The notes under the pieces were generated by a model. It was not told where the DNA came from, did no database searches, and saw only the letters and a program-made list of their open reading frames with translations. A DNA stretch of 64,000 nt, taken from contig DASWNX010000026.1 of the NCBI GenBank assembly GCA_036399055.1, forward strand, positions 186,001 to 250,000, in the 5' to 3' direction. The translations under genes and the position numbers were made by a program. The stretch comes from Jatrophihabitans sp. Lineage in GTDB: Bacteria; Actinomycetota; Actinomycetes; Mycobacteriales; Jatrophihabitantaceae. Every line of letters begins with the position of its first letter. The first letter of the stretch is position 1. Positions 43,107 to 52,700 of this stretch are shown here, piece after piece.

Positions 43107-46100
43107 TCAGGAGCCCGGTTCGCCGGGGGCGGCGCGGCGGCGGTTGCGCTGGGCCAGCGCCGCCCGCAGCAGCTCATCCAGGGCCTCGTCGCTGAGATCG
43201 TCCAGCTCCGCGGCTACCCCCGCCTGGCCGAAGTCAGGATCGGCCGACACGATCTCGGCCAGCTCGCCGATCGTCGGATGAGCGAAGATCTCGTGCACCG
43301 GCAGGCTCACCCCGTAGCTGTCAGTCACCCGGGCGACGAACCTGGTGGCCGTCAGCGAATGCCCACCGATGGCGAACAGGTTGTCGGTCACGCCCACCGC
43401 CGTCGGGGTGGCCAGCAACTCGCCCCAGATCCGGGCCAGCGTCTCCTCGACCGGGGTCCGCGGCTCGACCCGCTCAGCCGCCGCCGGACGGGCGCCCCAC
43501 TCCGGCGCGGGCAGCGCCGCCCGGTCGACTTTCGCGTTCGGGGTCAGCGGCAGCGCCGGCAACGCCACGATCAGATCCGGCACCATGTAGTCGGGCAGCG
43601 AGGCCTTCAGGTGCGGGCGCAGCAACTCCAGCAGGTCAGCGCCCGCCTCAGCGACAGCACCGCCACGGCGCGGCACCACATAGCCCACCAGCACCTGCTC
43701 CTCGCCCCGAGCAGCCACCACCACCGCCGCCTGGCGCACGTCGCGGTGCGAGCGCAGCACGGCCTCGATCTCACCGCACTCGATCCGGAATCCCCTGATT
43801 TTCACTTGGTGATCGGTGCGGCCGATCAGCTCCAGACCGCCGCCCTCGCGCCACCTGCCCAGGTCGCCGGTGCGATACATCCGGGCGCCGGGCTCGTCGC
43901 TCCACGGGTCCGGCCGGAACGACTGCGCCGTCAGCCGCGGCCGGTCGTGGTAGCCGCGAGCCACCCCGCGCCCGCCGATGAACACCTCGCCCAGCACCCC
44001 GACCGGCACCGGCGCCAGCCGCTCGTCCAGCAGGTACAGCCGGGTGTGCTCGATCGGCTCGCCGATCTCGACCGGGCCAGGCTCCTCGGAAACTATCCCG
44101 GCGGCTGACCACACCGTCGTCTCGGTCGGGCCGTAGGCGTTCCACAGCACCGACTCGGGCGTTCTGAGCTGCTCGGCGAGATCGCGCGGCAGCGCCTCGC
44201 CGCCGCACAGCCGCAGCCGCAACCCGGCCGGCACCCCGCCGGCGGCCAGCAGCAGCCGCCAGGTCTGCGGGGTGGCCTGCATGGCGTTGACCGCCCGCCG
44301 CTCGATCAGCGAGCGCAGCCGGTCAGGCTCGCGGACCTCCTGCGCGCTGGCGATCACCAGGTCCGCGCCGCAGACCGGCGGCAGCAGCAGCTCCAGCAGC
44401 GCGATGTCGAAGGACAGCGTGGTGACCGCTGCGAACCGGTCGTCCGGGCCCAGGTCGAGCGTGCGCTGGAACGAGGCCAGCAGGTTGGCCACCGCCCGGT
44501 GCCCGATGCCGATTCCCTTGGGCTGCCCGGTGGAACCGGAGGTGAAGATGATGTAGGCGAGCGCGTCCGGAGGCACCGGCGCCGGCACAAGCGGCTGCGC
44601 CTCGGCGACGGCCTGGTCCCCGACGTCCAGCACCTCGACACCGCTGCCCGCGCCAAGCGAGCCACCCTCGACGATGGAGCCCGCCAGCTCACGATTGGCC
44701 TCGTCGGTGACGACGACCCGCACGCCGGCCCCCCGGGCCATCGCGGCCAGCCGCGACCGCGGGAAGTCAGGGTCCAGCGGCACGTACGCCCCGCCGGCCC
44801 ACCACACCGCGAGCAGCGCGCTCAGCATCGGAACCCCGCGCTCCAGGCACAGCCCGACCGGCGTCTCCAGGCCCACGCCGCGCTCGGTGAGCACCCGGGC
44901 CAGCCGGGCGGCCCGTTGGCACACCTCGGTCATCGGCACCGACTCGGCGCCGTCGATCACCTGCGACGCCGAGGCCTGCAGCAGCGTCCGGACGTCGAAC
45001 GGCTCGTCGGCGCCGGCCGGCACGGAACTGCCCGGCACAGAACTGCCCGGCACAGAACTGCCCGGCACGGAACTGCCCGGCACGGAACTGCCCGGCACCG
45101 GGCCATCCGCCGCCGGACGGGAGCGCCGGTTGCGTTCGAACACCAGCTCCCGGGCCTGCTCGGCAGACAGCATCGGCAGGTCGGTGACCGGCGTCTGCGG
45201 AGTGGCCGCGGCGTGTTCGAGCACCAGCGCCAGGCAGCCCAGGAACCTGTCGGCCCACGGCGCGTCGAAGAGGTCGGTGTTGTACTCCAGCGCCAGGGTG
45301 GTGCCCTGCCCGTCGGAGGTGTCGGCGTACAGGGTCAGGTCGAGCTTCGCCGTCCCGGTGAGCAGCGCCCAGCTGAAGCCGGCCTTGACGCCGGGCAGGT
45401 TCAGCGTCGGCGGGGTGAGGGACTGGTAGCCGAACAGCACCTGCGTCAGCGGCGCGTGCGCCAGCGAGCGCTCGGGGGCGAACTCGTCCACCAGCTTCTC
45501 GAACGGCAGTTCCTGATGCGAGACGGCCTCGACGGTGTTGTCGCGGACCCGGCCGAGCAGCTCGAGAAAGCTCGGGTCACCGGCGAGCGAGGTACGCAGC
45601 GCGACGGTGTTGGTGAACAGGCCCAGGATCGGGTCCAGCTCGACATGGGTGCGCCCGCCCACCGGGGTGCCGATCACCAGGTCGGTCTGGCGGGCATAGC
45701 GCGAGAGCACCACCGTGAAGCCGGTCAGGAACGCCATGAACATGGTGGCGTTGCAGCCGACCGCCACCTCGGCCAGCCGGTCGGTGATCGCCGGGTCGAG
45801 CGAGCGGACGGCGACCGCCCCGCGCGAGGACTGACGAGCCGGCCGAGGACGGTCGCTCGGCAGGGTGAGGACGGCGGGCGCTCCGCGCAGCTGCTCGCGC
45901 CAGTACTGCAGCTGGCGTTCGAGTTCCTCGCCGCGCAGCCGGTCGTGCTGCCAGACGGCGTAGTCGCCGTACTCCATCACCAGCCGGGGCAGCGACGCCG
46001 GCTCCCCGGTCACCTCGGCCCGGTACATCGCCGACAGCTCGTCGATCAGGATCTGCATCGACAGGCCGTCGCTGATGATGTGGTGCAGCATCAGGGTGAA

Positions 46101-46490
46101 CAGCCGGCGATCCGCCCCGGTGTCAATCAGGGCGGCCCGCATCAGCGGCCCGTGGGCCAGGTCGAAAGGCCGCGTGGCTCGCTCGGTGGCGATCGCGCGG
46201 GCTTGGCGGACCCGCTCGTCCTCGGAGTCGGTGTCCGACAGCGAGATCCGCTCGATCAACACCGTGCCCGAGTCGGCGACGACCTGCTCGGGCACCCCGT
46301 CGACCGCCACGATGCTGGTCCGCAGCACCGAGTGCCGCTCGACCATGGCGTCCATCGCGCGCTGCAGCGCCTCGACGTCAAGCGGGCCCTCGAGCCACAT
46401 CGCATAGGGCATGTGGAACGTCGGCTCGCCCGGGGTGAGCTGCTCCAGGAACCACAGCCGCCGCTGGGAGAACGACACCGGATAGCGCAT
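43107..46490 (-). CDS. NRPS module C-A-PCP (module III)
   Basis: A 1127-residue single-module nonribosomal peptide synthetase. The C domain lies at about residues 1-440 with HHIISDG near 136-142. The A domain lies at about 510-980 (FTSGSTGQPKG, NAYGPTETTVW, YRTGDLGRW, NAKVDRAAL). The PCP carries the phosphopantetheine Ser at 1045 (IGGHSL). The C-A linker contains five PGSSV repeats. Specificity positions read by eye are D-I-L-Q-L-G-A-V-W-K, near the Gly-type DILQ family; treat this as tentative. There is no TE domain. It starts six bases after the preceding NRPS gene. Confidence 0.93.
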   Translation of the reverse strand: MRYPVSFSQRRLWFLEQLTPGEPTFHMPYAMWLEGPLDVEALQRAMDAMVERHSVLRTSIVAVDGVPEQVVADSGTVLIERISLSDTDSEDERVRQARAIATERATRPFDLAHGPLMRAALIDTGADRRLFTLMLHHIISDGLSMQILIDELSAMYRAEVTGEPASLPRLVMEYGDYAVWQHDRLRGEELERQLQYWREQLRGAPAVLTLPSDRPRPARQSSRGAVAVRSLDPAITDRLAEVAVGCNATMFMAFLTGFTVVLSRYARQTDLVIGTPVGGRTHVELDPILGLFTNTVALRTSLAGDPSFLELLGRVRDNTVEAVSHQELPFEKLVDEFAPERSLAHAPLTQVLFGYQSLTPPTLNLPGVKAGFSWALLTGTAKLDLTLYADTSDGQGTTLALEYNTDLFDAPWADRFLGCLALVLEHAAATPQTPVTDLPMLSAEQARELVFERNRRSRPAADGPVPGSSVPGSSVPGSSVPGSSVPGSSVPAGADEPFDVRTLLQASASQVIDGAESVPMTEVCQRAARLARVLTERGVGLETPVGLCLERGVPMLSALLAVWWAGGAYVPLDPDFPRSRLAAMARGAGVRVVVTDEANRELAGSIVEGGSLGAGSGVEVLDVGDQAVAEAQPLVPAPVPPDALAYIIFTSGSTGQPKGIGIGHRAVANLLASFQRTLDLGPDDRFAAVTTLSFDIALLELLLPPVCGADLVIASAQEVREPDRLRSLIERRAVNAMQATPQTWRLLLAAGGVPAGLRLRLCGGEALPRDLAEQLRTPESVLWNAYGPTETTVWSAAGIVSEEPGPVEIGEPIEHTRLYLLDERLAPVPVGVLGEVFIGGRGVARGYHDRPRLTAQSFRPDPWSDEPGARMYRTGDLGRWREGGGLELIGRTDHQVKIRGFRIECGEIEAVLRSHRDVRQAAVVVAARGEEQVLVGYVVPRRGGAVAEAGADLLELLRPHLKASLPDYMVPDLIVALPALPLTPNAKVDRAALPAPEWGARPAAAERVEPRTPVEETLARIWGELLATPTAVGVTDNLFAIGGHSLTATRFVARVTDSYGVSLPVHEIFAHPTIGELAEIVSADPDFGQAGVAAELDDLSDEALDELLRAALAQRNRRRAAPGEPGS
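45020..45098. repeat. 15-bp tandem repeat in the NRPS inter-domain linker
   Basis: About five copies of CCCGGCACRGAACTG encode (PGSSV)n between the C and A domains of the 43107-46490 synthetase. It stays in frame. Copy number is likely to vary between strains. Confidence 0.9.
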
Positions 46491-46496
46491 GGCCGC

Positions 46497-49400
46497 CTAC
46501 CTCCGCTCGTCCGGGATCAGCGTGCGCAGCAGGTCATCGGTCTCGGCGTCGCTGAGCTCGATCGCCGGCGTGCGCCGGGCCCCGCCGCCCGATCCGGACC
46601 GGGCGGCCTCCACCGCGGCTGCCAGACCGGCGACCGTCGGGTCGGCGAACAGCGCCCGGACCGGCAGGTCGACCCCGTAGGCGGTCCGGATCTGGGTCAT
46701 CAGCCGGGTCGCCGTCAGCGAGTGCCCGCCCAGGGCGAAGAAGTTGTCCGTCACGCCCACCGGCGCCGGCAGGGCGAGCAGCTCGGCGAACATCGCCGCG
46801 AGCTCGGACTCCAACGGCGTCCGGGGCGCGACCGTCGCCTCACCGGGCGCCGTGCCCCACTCGGGCTCAGGAAGCGCCCGGTGGTCGATCTTTCCGCTGC
46901 CGGTCAGCGGTAGACGCTTCAACACCACGAAGGCGGCCGGTGTCATGTAGTCCGGCAGCACTTGGCGAAGTCGCTCACGCAGGTCCTCGGGCGGCTGGTC
47001 TGAGCCGGAGGCGGTCACCAGGTAAGCGACCAGCCGCACGTCGTGGCCGGCGCCGCGGACCGAGACCACCGCCTCGGCGATGTCGGGCTGGGCGCGCAGC
47101 ACCGCCTCGATCTCGCCGCTCTCCACCCGGTAGCCGCGGATCTTGACCTGCCGGTCGGCGCGGCCGGCGAGCTCGATCCGCCCGGAGCTGCGCCACCGGC
47201 CGACGTCGCCGGTGCGGTACAGCCGCGCGCCGGGCCGGCCGCTGAAGGGGTCGGGCAGGAACCGGCTCGCGGTCATGCCCGGGGCGCCGAAGTAGCCCTG
47301 CCCTACGCCGGCGCCGCCGACGTAGACCTCGCCCAGCACGCCGGGCGGGACCGGCCGCAGCCGATCGTCGAGCACGTACAGCTGGGTGCCGGCGATGATC
47401 GAGCCGATCTCGATCGGCGCCGGTGAGGCCTCGACGGCCCCGCCGCCGGAGTAGATGGTGGTCTCGGTCGGCCCGTACAGGTTCCACAGGCACGCTTGCG
47501 GCCCGCCGCCGATGGCGTCGGCGAGGTCGCGCGACAGCGGCTCGCCGGCGGTCATCCGCACCCGCACCCCGTCGGGAACCCCGCCTACGTCGACCAGCAT
47601 CCGCCAGCCGGCCGGCGTCGACTGCATCGCGGTGGCGCCGCTGTCGAGCAGCAGCCGGCGCAGCAGGGCGGCGTCCTGGGTGTGCTCGGAGTCGGCGACC
47701 ACCACGCAGCCGCCGGCCAGCACCGGGGCCAGCAGTTCCACCAGGGCGATGTCGAAGGCGAAGGTCGAGACCGCGACGAACCGGTCCTCAGGCCCGAGCG
47801 CGAGCATCGGGCGCACCGCGTCGAGCAGCGCGGCGATGCCGCCCTGGGTCACGGTGACCGCCTTGGGCCGGCCGGTCGACCCCGAGGTGAACATCGTGTA
47901 CGCGGCGGCGGCCGGCGCGACCACGGGCGCGGCGTCCAGGGCCGCCGACTGCAATCCGTCGCCGGACCCGCTGTCTGATGGCGCGTCAGACACATGACTA
48001 AGCGCGGGCTCGGGTGAAAGCCGCGCCAGGTCGATGACCGCGATCGGCTCGGCGGTGGCCGGCGGCCTCGGCGCGTCGACGGCGGCGCTGTCGATGAGGA
48101 TCGCGCGGACCCTAGCGTCGGCGAGCATGGTGGCAAGGCGCTGGTCGGGGTAGATCTCATCCAACGGCACGTAACTGGCGCCGAGCGACCAGACGCCCAG
48201 CACCGCCGGCACCAGCCGGGCGCCGCGGCGCAGCAGGATGGCCACCCGGTCCGAGCCGTCGATGCCGTGCGCGCGCAGGGCGGCGGCGATCTGCTGGGCC
48301 CGCCGGCGGATCTGGTCGCCGGTCAGCGCGCCGTCGCTGCCCCGGGCCAGCACCGTGTCCCCGGCGCAGGCCCGCCACAGCTGGGTCACCGCGGTCGAGC
48401 CCGGCTCGGCGACCGGCCCGGCGTCGGGCCAGCTGCGGGTGACCAGCTCGTACAGCTCATCCGACATGATCTCGGCCTCGCCGACGGCCTGGTCGGCGTT
48501 CTCGGCGAACGCGCGCAGCACCCGGGAGAAGCCGTCGGCCAGCAGCCGGCCGGTGCTCGCGTCGAACAGGTCGCGGTTGTAGTTGAGCCGCACCCGCGGT
48601 CCGGACGGCGCGTCGGTCACGGTCAGCTCGAGCTCGAACTTCGCGGTGCCGTTCTCCAGCAGCTCCGGCCGCCAGCGCAGCCCGCCGCGGTCTGGCACCG
48701 CCCAGGACTCCTCCATCGCGAACATCACCTGCGTCAGCGGCAACCGCGCCGGGTCACGCTCAGGGCGCAGCAGCTCCACCACCCGGGCGAACGGCAGCTC
48801 CTGGTGCGCCAGCGCCCGGGCCGTCGCGGCGTGCACCGAGCGCGCCAGCTCGCCGAGGCTGGCCTCGGGGTCGACCGAGATCCGGATCGGCACGGTGTTC
48901 ATGAACAGCCCGATCACCGACTCGGTCTCCGGCCGGGTGCGGGCGGCCATCGGCACCGCCACCAGCAGGTCGCGCTCACCGCTGAGCCGGGCCAGCACCG
49001 CGGCGTAGGCGGCCAGCAGCACCGCGAACACGGTGGTCTGGCCCGCGACGGCGGCCTGGCGCAACTGCGCCGCCAGCGCGGGGTCCACCTGTGAGTCCAG
49101 GCCGTCGGCGGCGAAGGTCTGCAACGCCGGGTACGGCCTGTCGACCGGCAGCCCCAGCGCGGCCGGGGCGTCAGCGAGCTCGGCTCGCCAGAACCGCTCG
49201 GCCTGGGCGTACTCCCCGCCCTCGGCGTGCTCGAGCTGCCAGAGCGCGAAGTCGGCGTACTGGATCGCCGGCTCCTCGGTGACCGCCTCGCCGCCGCCGG
49301 GCAGCGCCTCGTAGTCAGCCGACAGCTCGGAGAACAGGATCCGGAACGACCAGCCGTCGGCGACGATGTGGTGCATCACCACCGCCAGCACATGCCGGTC

Positions 49401-49787
49401 CGCCGACAGCCGCACCAGCCGGACCCGCAGCAGCGGGCCGACCGCGGGCAGGATCGGGGTCCGGGCCAGCTCGCCGATCAGGGCCCGGGCGGCCGGCTCG
49501 CGCTCGTCGGCGGGCAGGTGCTCGACCGAGGTGAGCTCCAGCGCCTGGAAGGTCGGCTCGTCTTCGATCACCTGCACCGGCATGCCCGACTCGTCGCGGA
49601 AGGTGGTGCGCAGCACCTCGTGCCGCAACAGGGTCGCCTCCCAGGCGCGCTGCAGCGTGTCCAGGTCGAGGTCGCCGTCCAGCCACAGCGCCCAGGCGAT
49701 GTTGTAGGTCGGCTCGTCCGGATCCATCTGCGCCAGCAGCCACATCCGGCGCTGGCCGAAGGACGTCGGGAACTCGTACACGGCCAT
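46497..49787 (-). CDS. NRPS module C-A-PCP (module II)
   Basis: A 1096-residue single-module synthetase. The C domain contains HHIVADG. The A domain has MFTSGSTGRPKAV, NLYGPTETTIY, YRTGDVGRW and GSGKIDHRAL. The PCP Ser is residue 1023 (LGGHSL). Specificity residues read by eye are D-I-V-Q-M-A-L-I-Y-K, with no confident amino-acid assignment. ATG at 49787 lies two bases after the stop of the upstream fused synthetase, and the next NRPS follows six bases downstream, so the three are one translational unit. Confidence 0.93.
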   Translation of the reverse strand: MAVYEFPTSFGQRRMWLLAQMDPDEPTYNIAWALWLDGDLDLDTLQRAWEATLLRHEVLRTTFRDESGMPVQVIEDEPTFQALELTSVEHLPADEREPAARALIGELARTPILPAVGPLLRVRLVRLSADRHVLAVVMHHIVADGWSFRILFSELSADYEALPGGGEAVTEEPAIQYADFALWQLEHAEGGEYAQAERFWRAELADAPAALGLPVDRPYPALQTFAADGLDSQVDPALAAQLRQAAVAGQTTVFAVLLAAYAAVLARLSGERDLLVAVPMAARTRPETESVIGLFMNTVPIRISVDPEASLGELARSVHAATARALAHQELPFARVVELLRPERDPARLPLTQVMFAMEESWAVPDRGGLRWRPELLENGTAKFELELTVTDAPSGPRVRLNYNRDLFDASTGRLLADGFSRVLRAFAENADQAVGEAEIMSDELYELVTRSWPDAGPVAEPGSTAVTQLWRACAGDTVLARGSDGALTGDQIRRRAQQIAAALRAHGIDGSDRVAILLRRGARLVPAVLGVWSLGASYVPLDEIYPDQRLATMLADARVRAILIDSAAVDAPRPPATAEPIAVIDLARLSPEPALSHVSDAPSDSGSGDGLQSAALDAAPVVAPAAAAYTMFTSGSTGRPKAVTVTQGGIAALLDAVRPMLALGPEDRFVAVSTFAFDIALVELLAPVLAGGCVVVADSEHTQDAALLRRLLLDSGATAMQSTPAGWRMLVDVGGVPDGVRVRMTAGEPLSRDLADAIGGGPQACLWNLYGPTETTIYSGGGAVEASPAPIEIGSIIAGTQLYVLDDRLRPVPPGVLGEVYVGGAGVGQGYFGAPGMTASRFLPDPFSGRPGARLYRTGDVGRWRSSGRIELAGRADRQVKIRGYRVESGEIEAVLRAQPDIAEAVVSVRGAGHDVRLVAYLVTASGSDQPPEDLRERLRQVLPDYMTPAAFVVLKRLPLTGSGKIDHRALPEPEWGTAPGEATVAPRTPLESELAAMFAELLALPAPVGVTDNFFALGGHSLTATRLMTQIRTAYGVDLPVRALFADPTVAGLAAAVEAARSGSGGGARRTPAIELSDAETDDLLRTLIPDERR

Positions 49788-49789
49788 GC

Positions 49790-52700
49790 TCAGCCCTTCT
49801 TCTGGTCGGCGACCACCACGCGCAGTTCCGCGCTGTAACGCCGGCCCTGCGCGTCGGACAGCCACGCCTGCTCCGGGGTCGGCAGCATCTCCACGACGCT
49901 CAGGCGTGCCTCGGGGCCTGCGACGCGACGGCTACGGCGCAGCGCGCGCGAGATCAGGTCGATCGAGGCCAGGCTGGTGAGGTCGGCGTAGATCGGCTTG
50001 CGCTCGCCGGTGGTCCGCAGGAACACATGCCGGGGCAGGTCGTGGTCGGCGGCCCAGGCGCGGGCCTGGGCATAGCGGACCTGCTCATCGGCGGTGTCGG
50101 CGAACGCAGGCTCGGTGGCCGCGAAGTTCCAGGACTCGCGGCTGATCACCAGGTCGTCGATGGCGATCCGCGGCGAGTGCGCTCCGCGCGGCACCACCTG
50201 GAAGGACTGCACCAGCACCGCGGTGAGCAGGTCGCCGACCACCTCCAGCAGGCTGAACTCGGCCGAGGCGTCACGGCGGCGGACCCGCAGGCCGGTGGGC
50301 GAGTCGATCACCTCGCAGTCGCCGATCGTCAGGTCGGTGCGCGGGTCATAGCCGCACGAGTCGGCCGCGAAGACCAGTCGCCGATCGCCCTCGGAGGCCA
50401 GGATGTTGGACAGCCGCGAGCTGACGCCGCCCTCTTCGGCGGTCTCGGCGAGAAACACCGTGGGGTGGCCCAGGTCGTGGCGCATGCCCGCCCGGATGGC
50501 GCCCGGGTCGTCGTGGAACTCCAGCCAGGTGGCGTAGCGGGTGGTGACGATGCTGGGATGGATCTCCCCGAGCACCCAGCTGAACCGGCCGCCGGCCGCC
50601 GCGTCCCGGCCCGCGATCATCAGGTCGGGACTGTGGTGGACCGCCATCGGCCAGACCCGGGGCTGGGCCGGGAACGCGGCCGTCACCGCTGCCCGCAGGT
50701 CGGCCGAGCTCAGTCGGACCCGCCGCTGACCGCTCGGCAGCCGTTGGCCGTCCAGCGATCCCTGGTCGCCCGGCAACCCCAGGATCGTCGACCAGCGCTG
50801 CTGCAACCCGCGCACCGCTGGCTCGATGAGCTGCAGGGACTGGTCGAACAGGGCGTCGTTGGCCAGCAGCCAGAACTCGGCGAGACCGACGGCGTCGCTG
50901 CCCAGGGCCGCCGCGCGCTCGCGGTAGATCTCGGTGAAGCGGCGGGCGTACAGCGCGCCGCAGACCGCGGTGAACCACCGGGCGCTGTCGAGCACCAGCC
51001 CCAGCGCGTCCCGGGCGCCGTCCAGGACGTCCCCGCCGAAGGAGACGGTGTCGGCACGCAGGCACTCCTCGTAGGCCAGGGTGCGCCCGGCGTAGAGCTC
51101 GCCGGCCCGGCGGGTGGGCGCGACCTTGGCCAGCCGGGTGAACGTCGACTCCAGCTCGGCCATCGCCGTGGCCACCCGTTCCGGGTCACCGGCGGCGGCG
51201 GCGAGGGCGTCCCGGCCTGCGGTGAAGGCGTCGAGGGCGGCCTCGGCCGGCGCGCGCACGCTCTCGTCGGAGACCCGGGCCAGCACCGCGCGCAGGGAGC
51301 GCTCGGGCCGGATGTCCTGCGGGGCCACGTCTACCCGCCAGACCAGCCGGTGGCTGTCACTCAGGCGGGCCATCGTCGCGTAGACCTCGGCGACGGCGCC
51401 GAGCCCGGCCGCCGGGTCGGCGAGCACCACAGCCGCGACCTCGTGGGCGGTGCGGACGCCGTCGCAGGCGTGCAGGACCGCCGCCTCGGCCGGCGTCAAC
51501 TGAACCGGCGGCGCCAGCGGCGGCCGCAGCAGGTTGCCCTCAAGCGCCAGGAACGGCATCCGCCGCGGGACCAGCCAGGGCCGCAGGGCCTCGGTGTGCT
51601 CGGCCATCAGGGCACGGATGCCCCAGCCCTCCATGTAGGTGATCCGCTCGCGCGTCGGGCCGGCCGAGTCGGCGTGGGAGATCCGGATCCCCGGGCCGTC
51701 GTCGAACTGCGCCAGGCTCACCGGGCCGAAGAAGCCGATGGTGTCGTTCTTGGCGCAGTAACGCTGCAGGTAACTGGCGACCAGCGCCTCGTGCTGGCGG
51801 TGCTTGGTGTTGCGGCTGGCAGGCTCGGGCCCGCGCCGCACCAGCGCGTCGACGCCGGTCGACAGGGCATGCCGGTTCTGCCAGGCGATCGCCTCGCGCA
51901 GCGCGGGCAGGCCGGCGGCGTCGTGAAGCGCGACGCCCAGCCGCCGGACGGCGGCGGGGAACTCGGCCGCGTAGGCCGCCTCGGCCTGTTCCAGGTCGCC
52001 GGCCCCGGCCCGGGCGCCGATGGCGGCGTCGGCCGCCTCGGCCAGGGCAGGATCGCCCAACCTGCTCAGCAGGTCCAGGGGGAAGCCGGCCGCGCGCAGG
52101 CACAGGTTGCGCCACAGCGCCCAGTCATCGGTCATAGGCACTAGGTGCGGCGCCAGCCCGCCCGGACGCTCGGCCTGGGGCTGCGCGGGCGCGGCCTCGG
52201 GCTGCCTGGACGCGGCCTCGGGCTGCGCGGGCACGGCGCGGAAGGCGCTGCGGTCGCGGCGCGCGATTCCCGGCCCCCTCGTGGTCACCGCGCTGGCGGT
52301 GGGGGCGTCCGCCGCCGACGCGCTGGCGGTGGGAGCGTCCGCCGACGCCGGTCGGGCGTCGGTCGCGGCCTCGCCAGTCGCGGCCTCGGCGGTCGCGACT
52401 CGGTACCCGGCCCGGGACCGCCGGCCGATGGCCCCTCGGGCGGGCGTGCCAGCGGTGGCCGCCGAGCGCGCCGCGTCGATGGCACCGGCGCACTCCGACA
52501 GCGACGGCGCCAGGTAGAACGAGCCCATCGGCAGGTCGACCCCGAACACCTCTTGGATGCGGAACATCAGCCGGGCCGCGGACAGCGAGTTGCCGCCGAG
52601 GGCGAAGAAGTTGTCGTCGCGGCCGACGCCTTCGATGTCGAGCAACTGCTGCCAGATCTCGACCAGCCGGTGCTCGGTCGCACCGCGCGGCGGGCTCGCC

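Noticed and set aside
44499..46913. Plus-strand frame of about 800 codons opposite the NRPS genes
   Set aside because: High GC third positions create antisense open frames; the minus strand carries all NRPS core motifs.
52135..52137. Internal Met1180 of the NRPS-LanB fusion as start of a separate LanB gene
   Set aside because: No ribosome site precedes it on the minus strand and the frame is continuous from the PCP, so I treat it as one protein.
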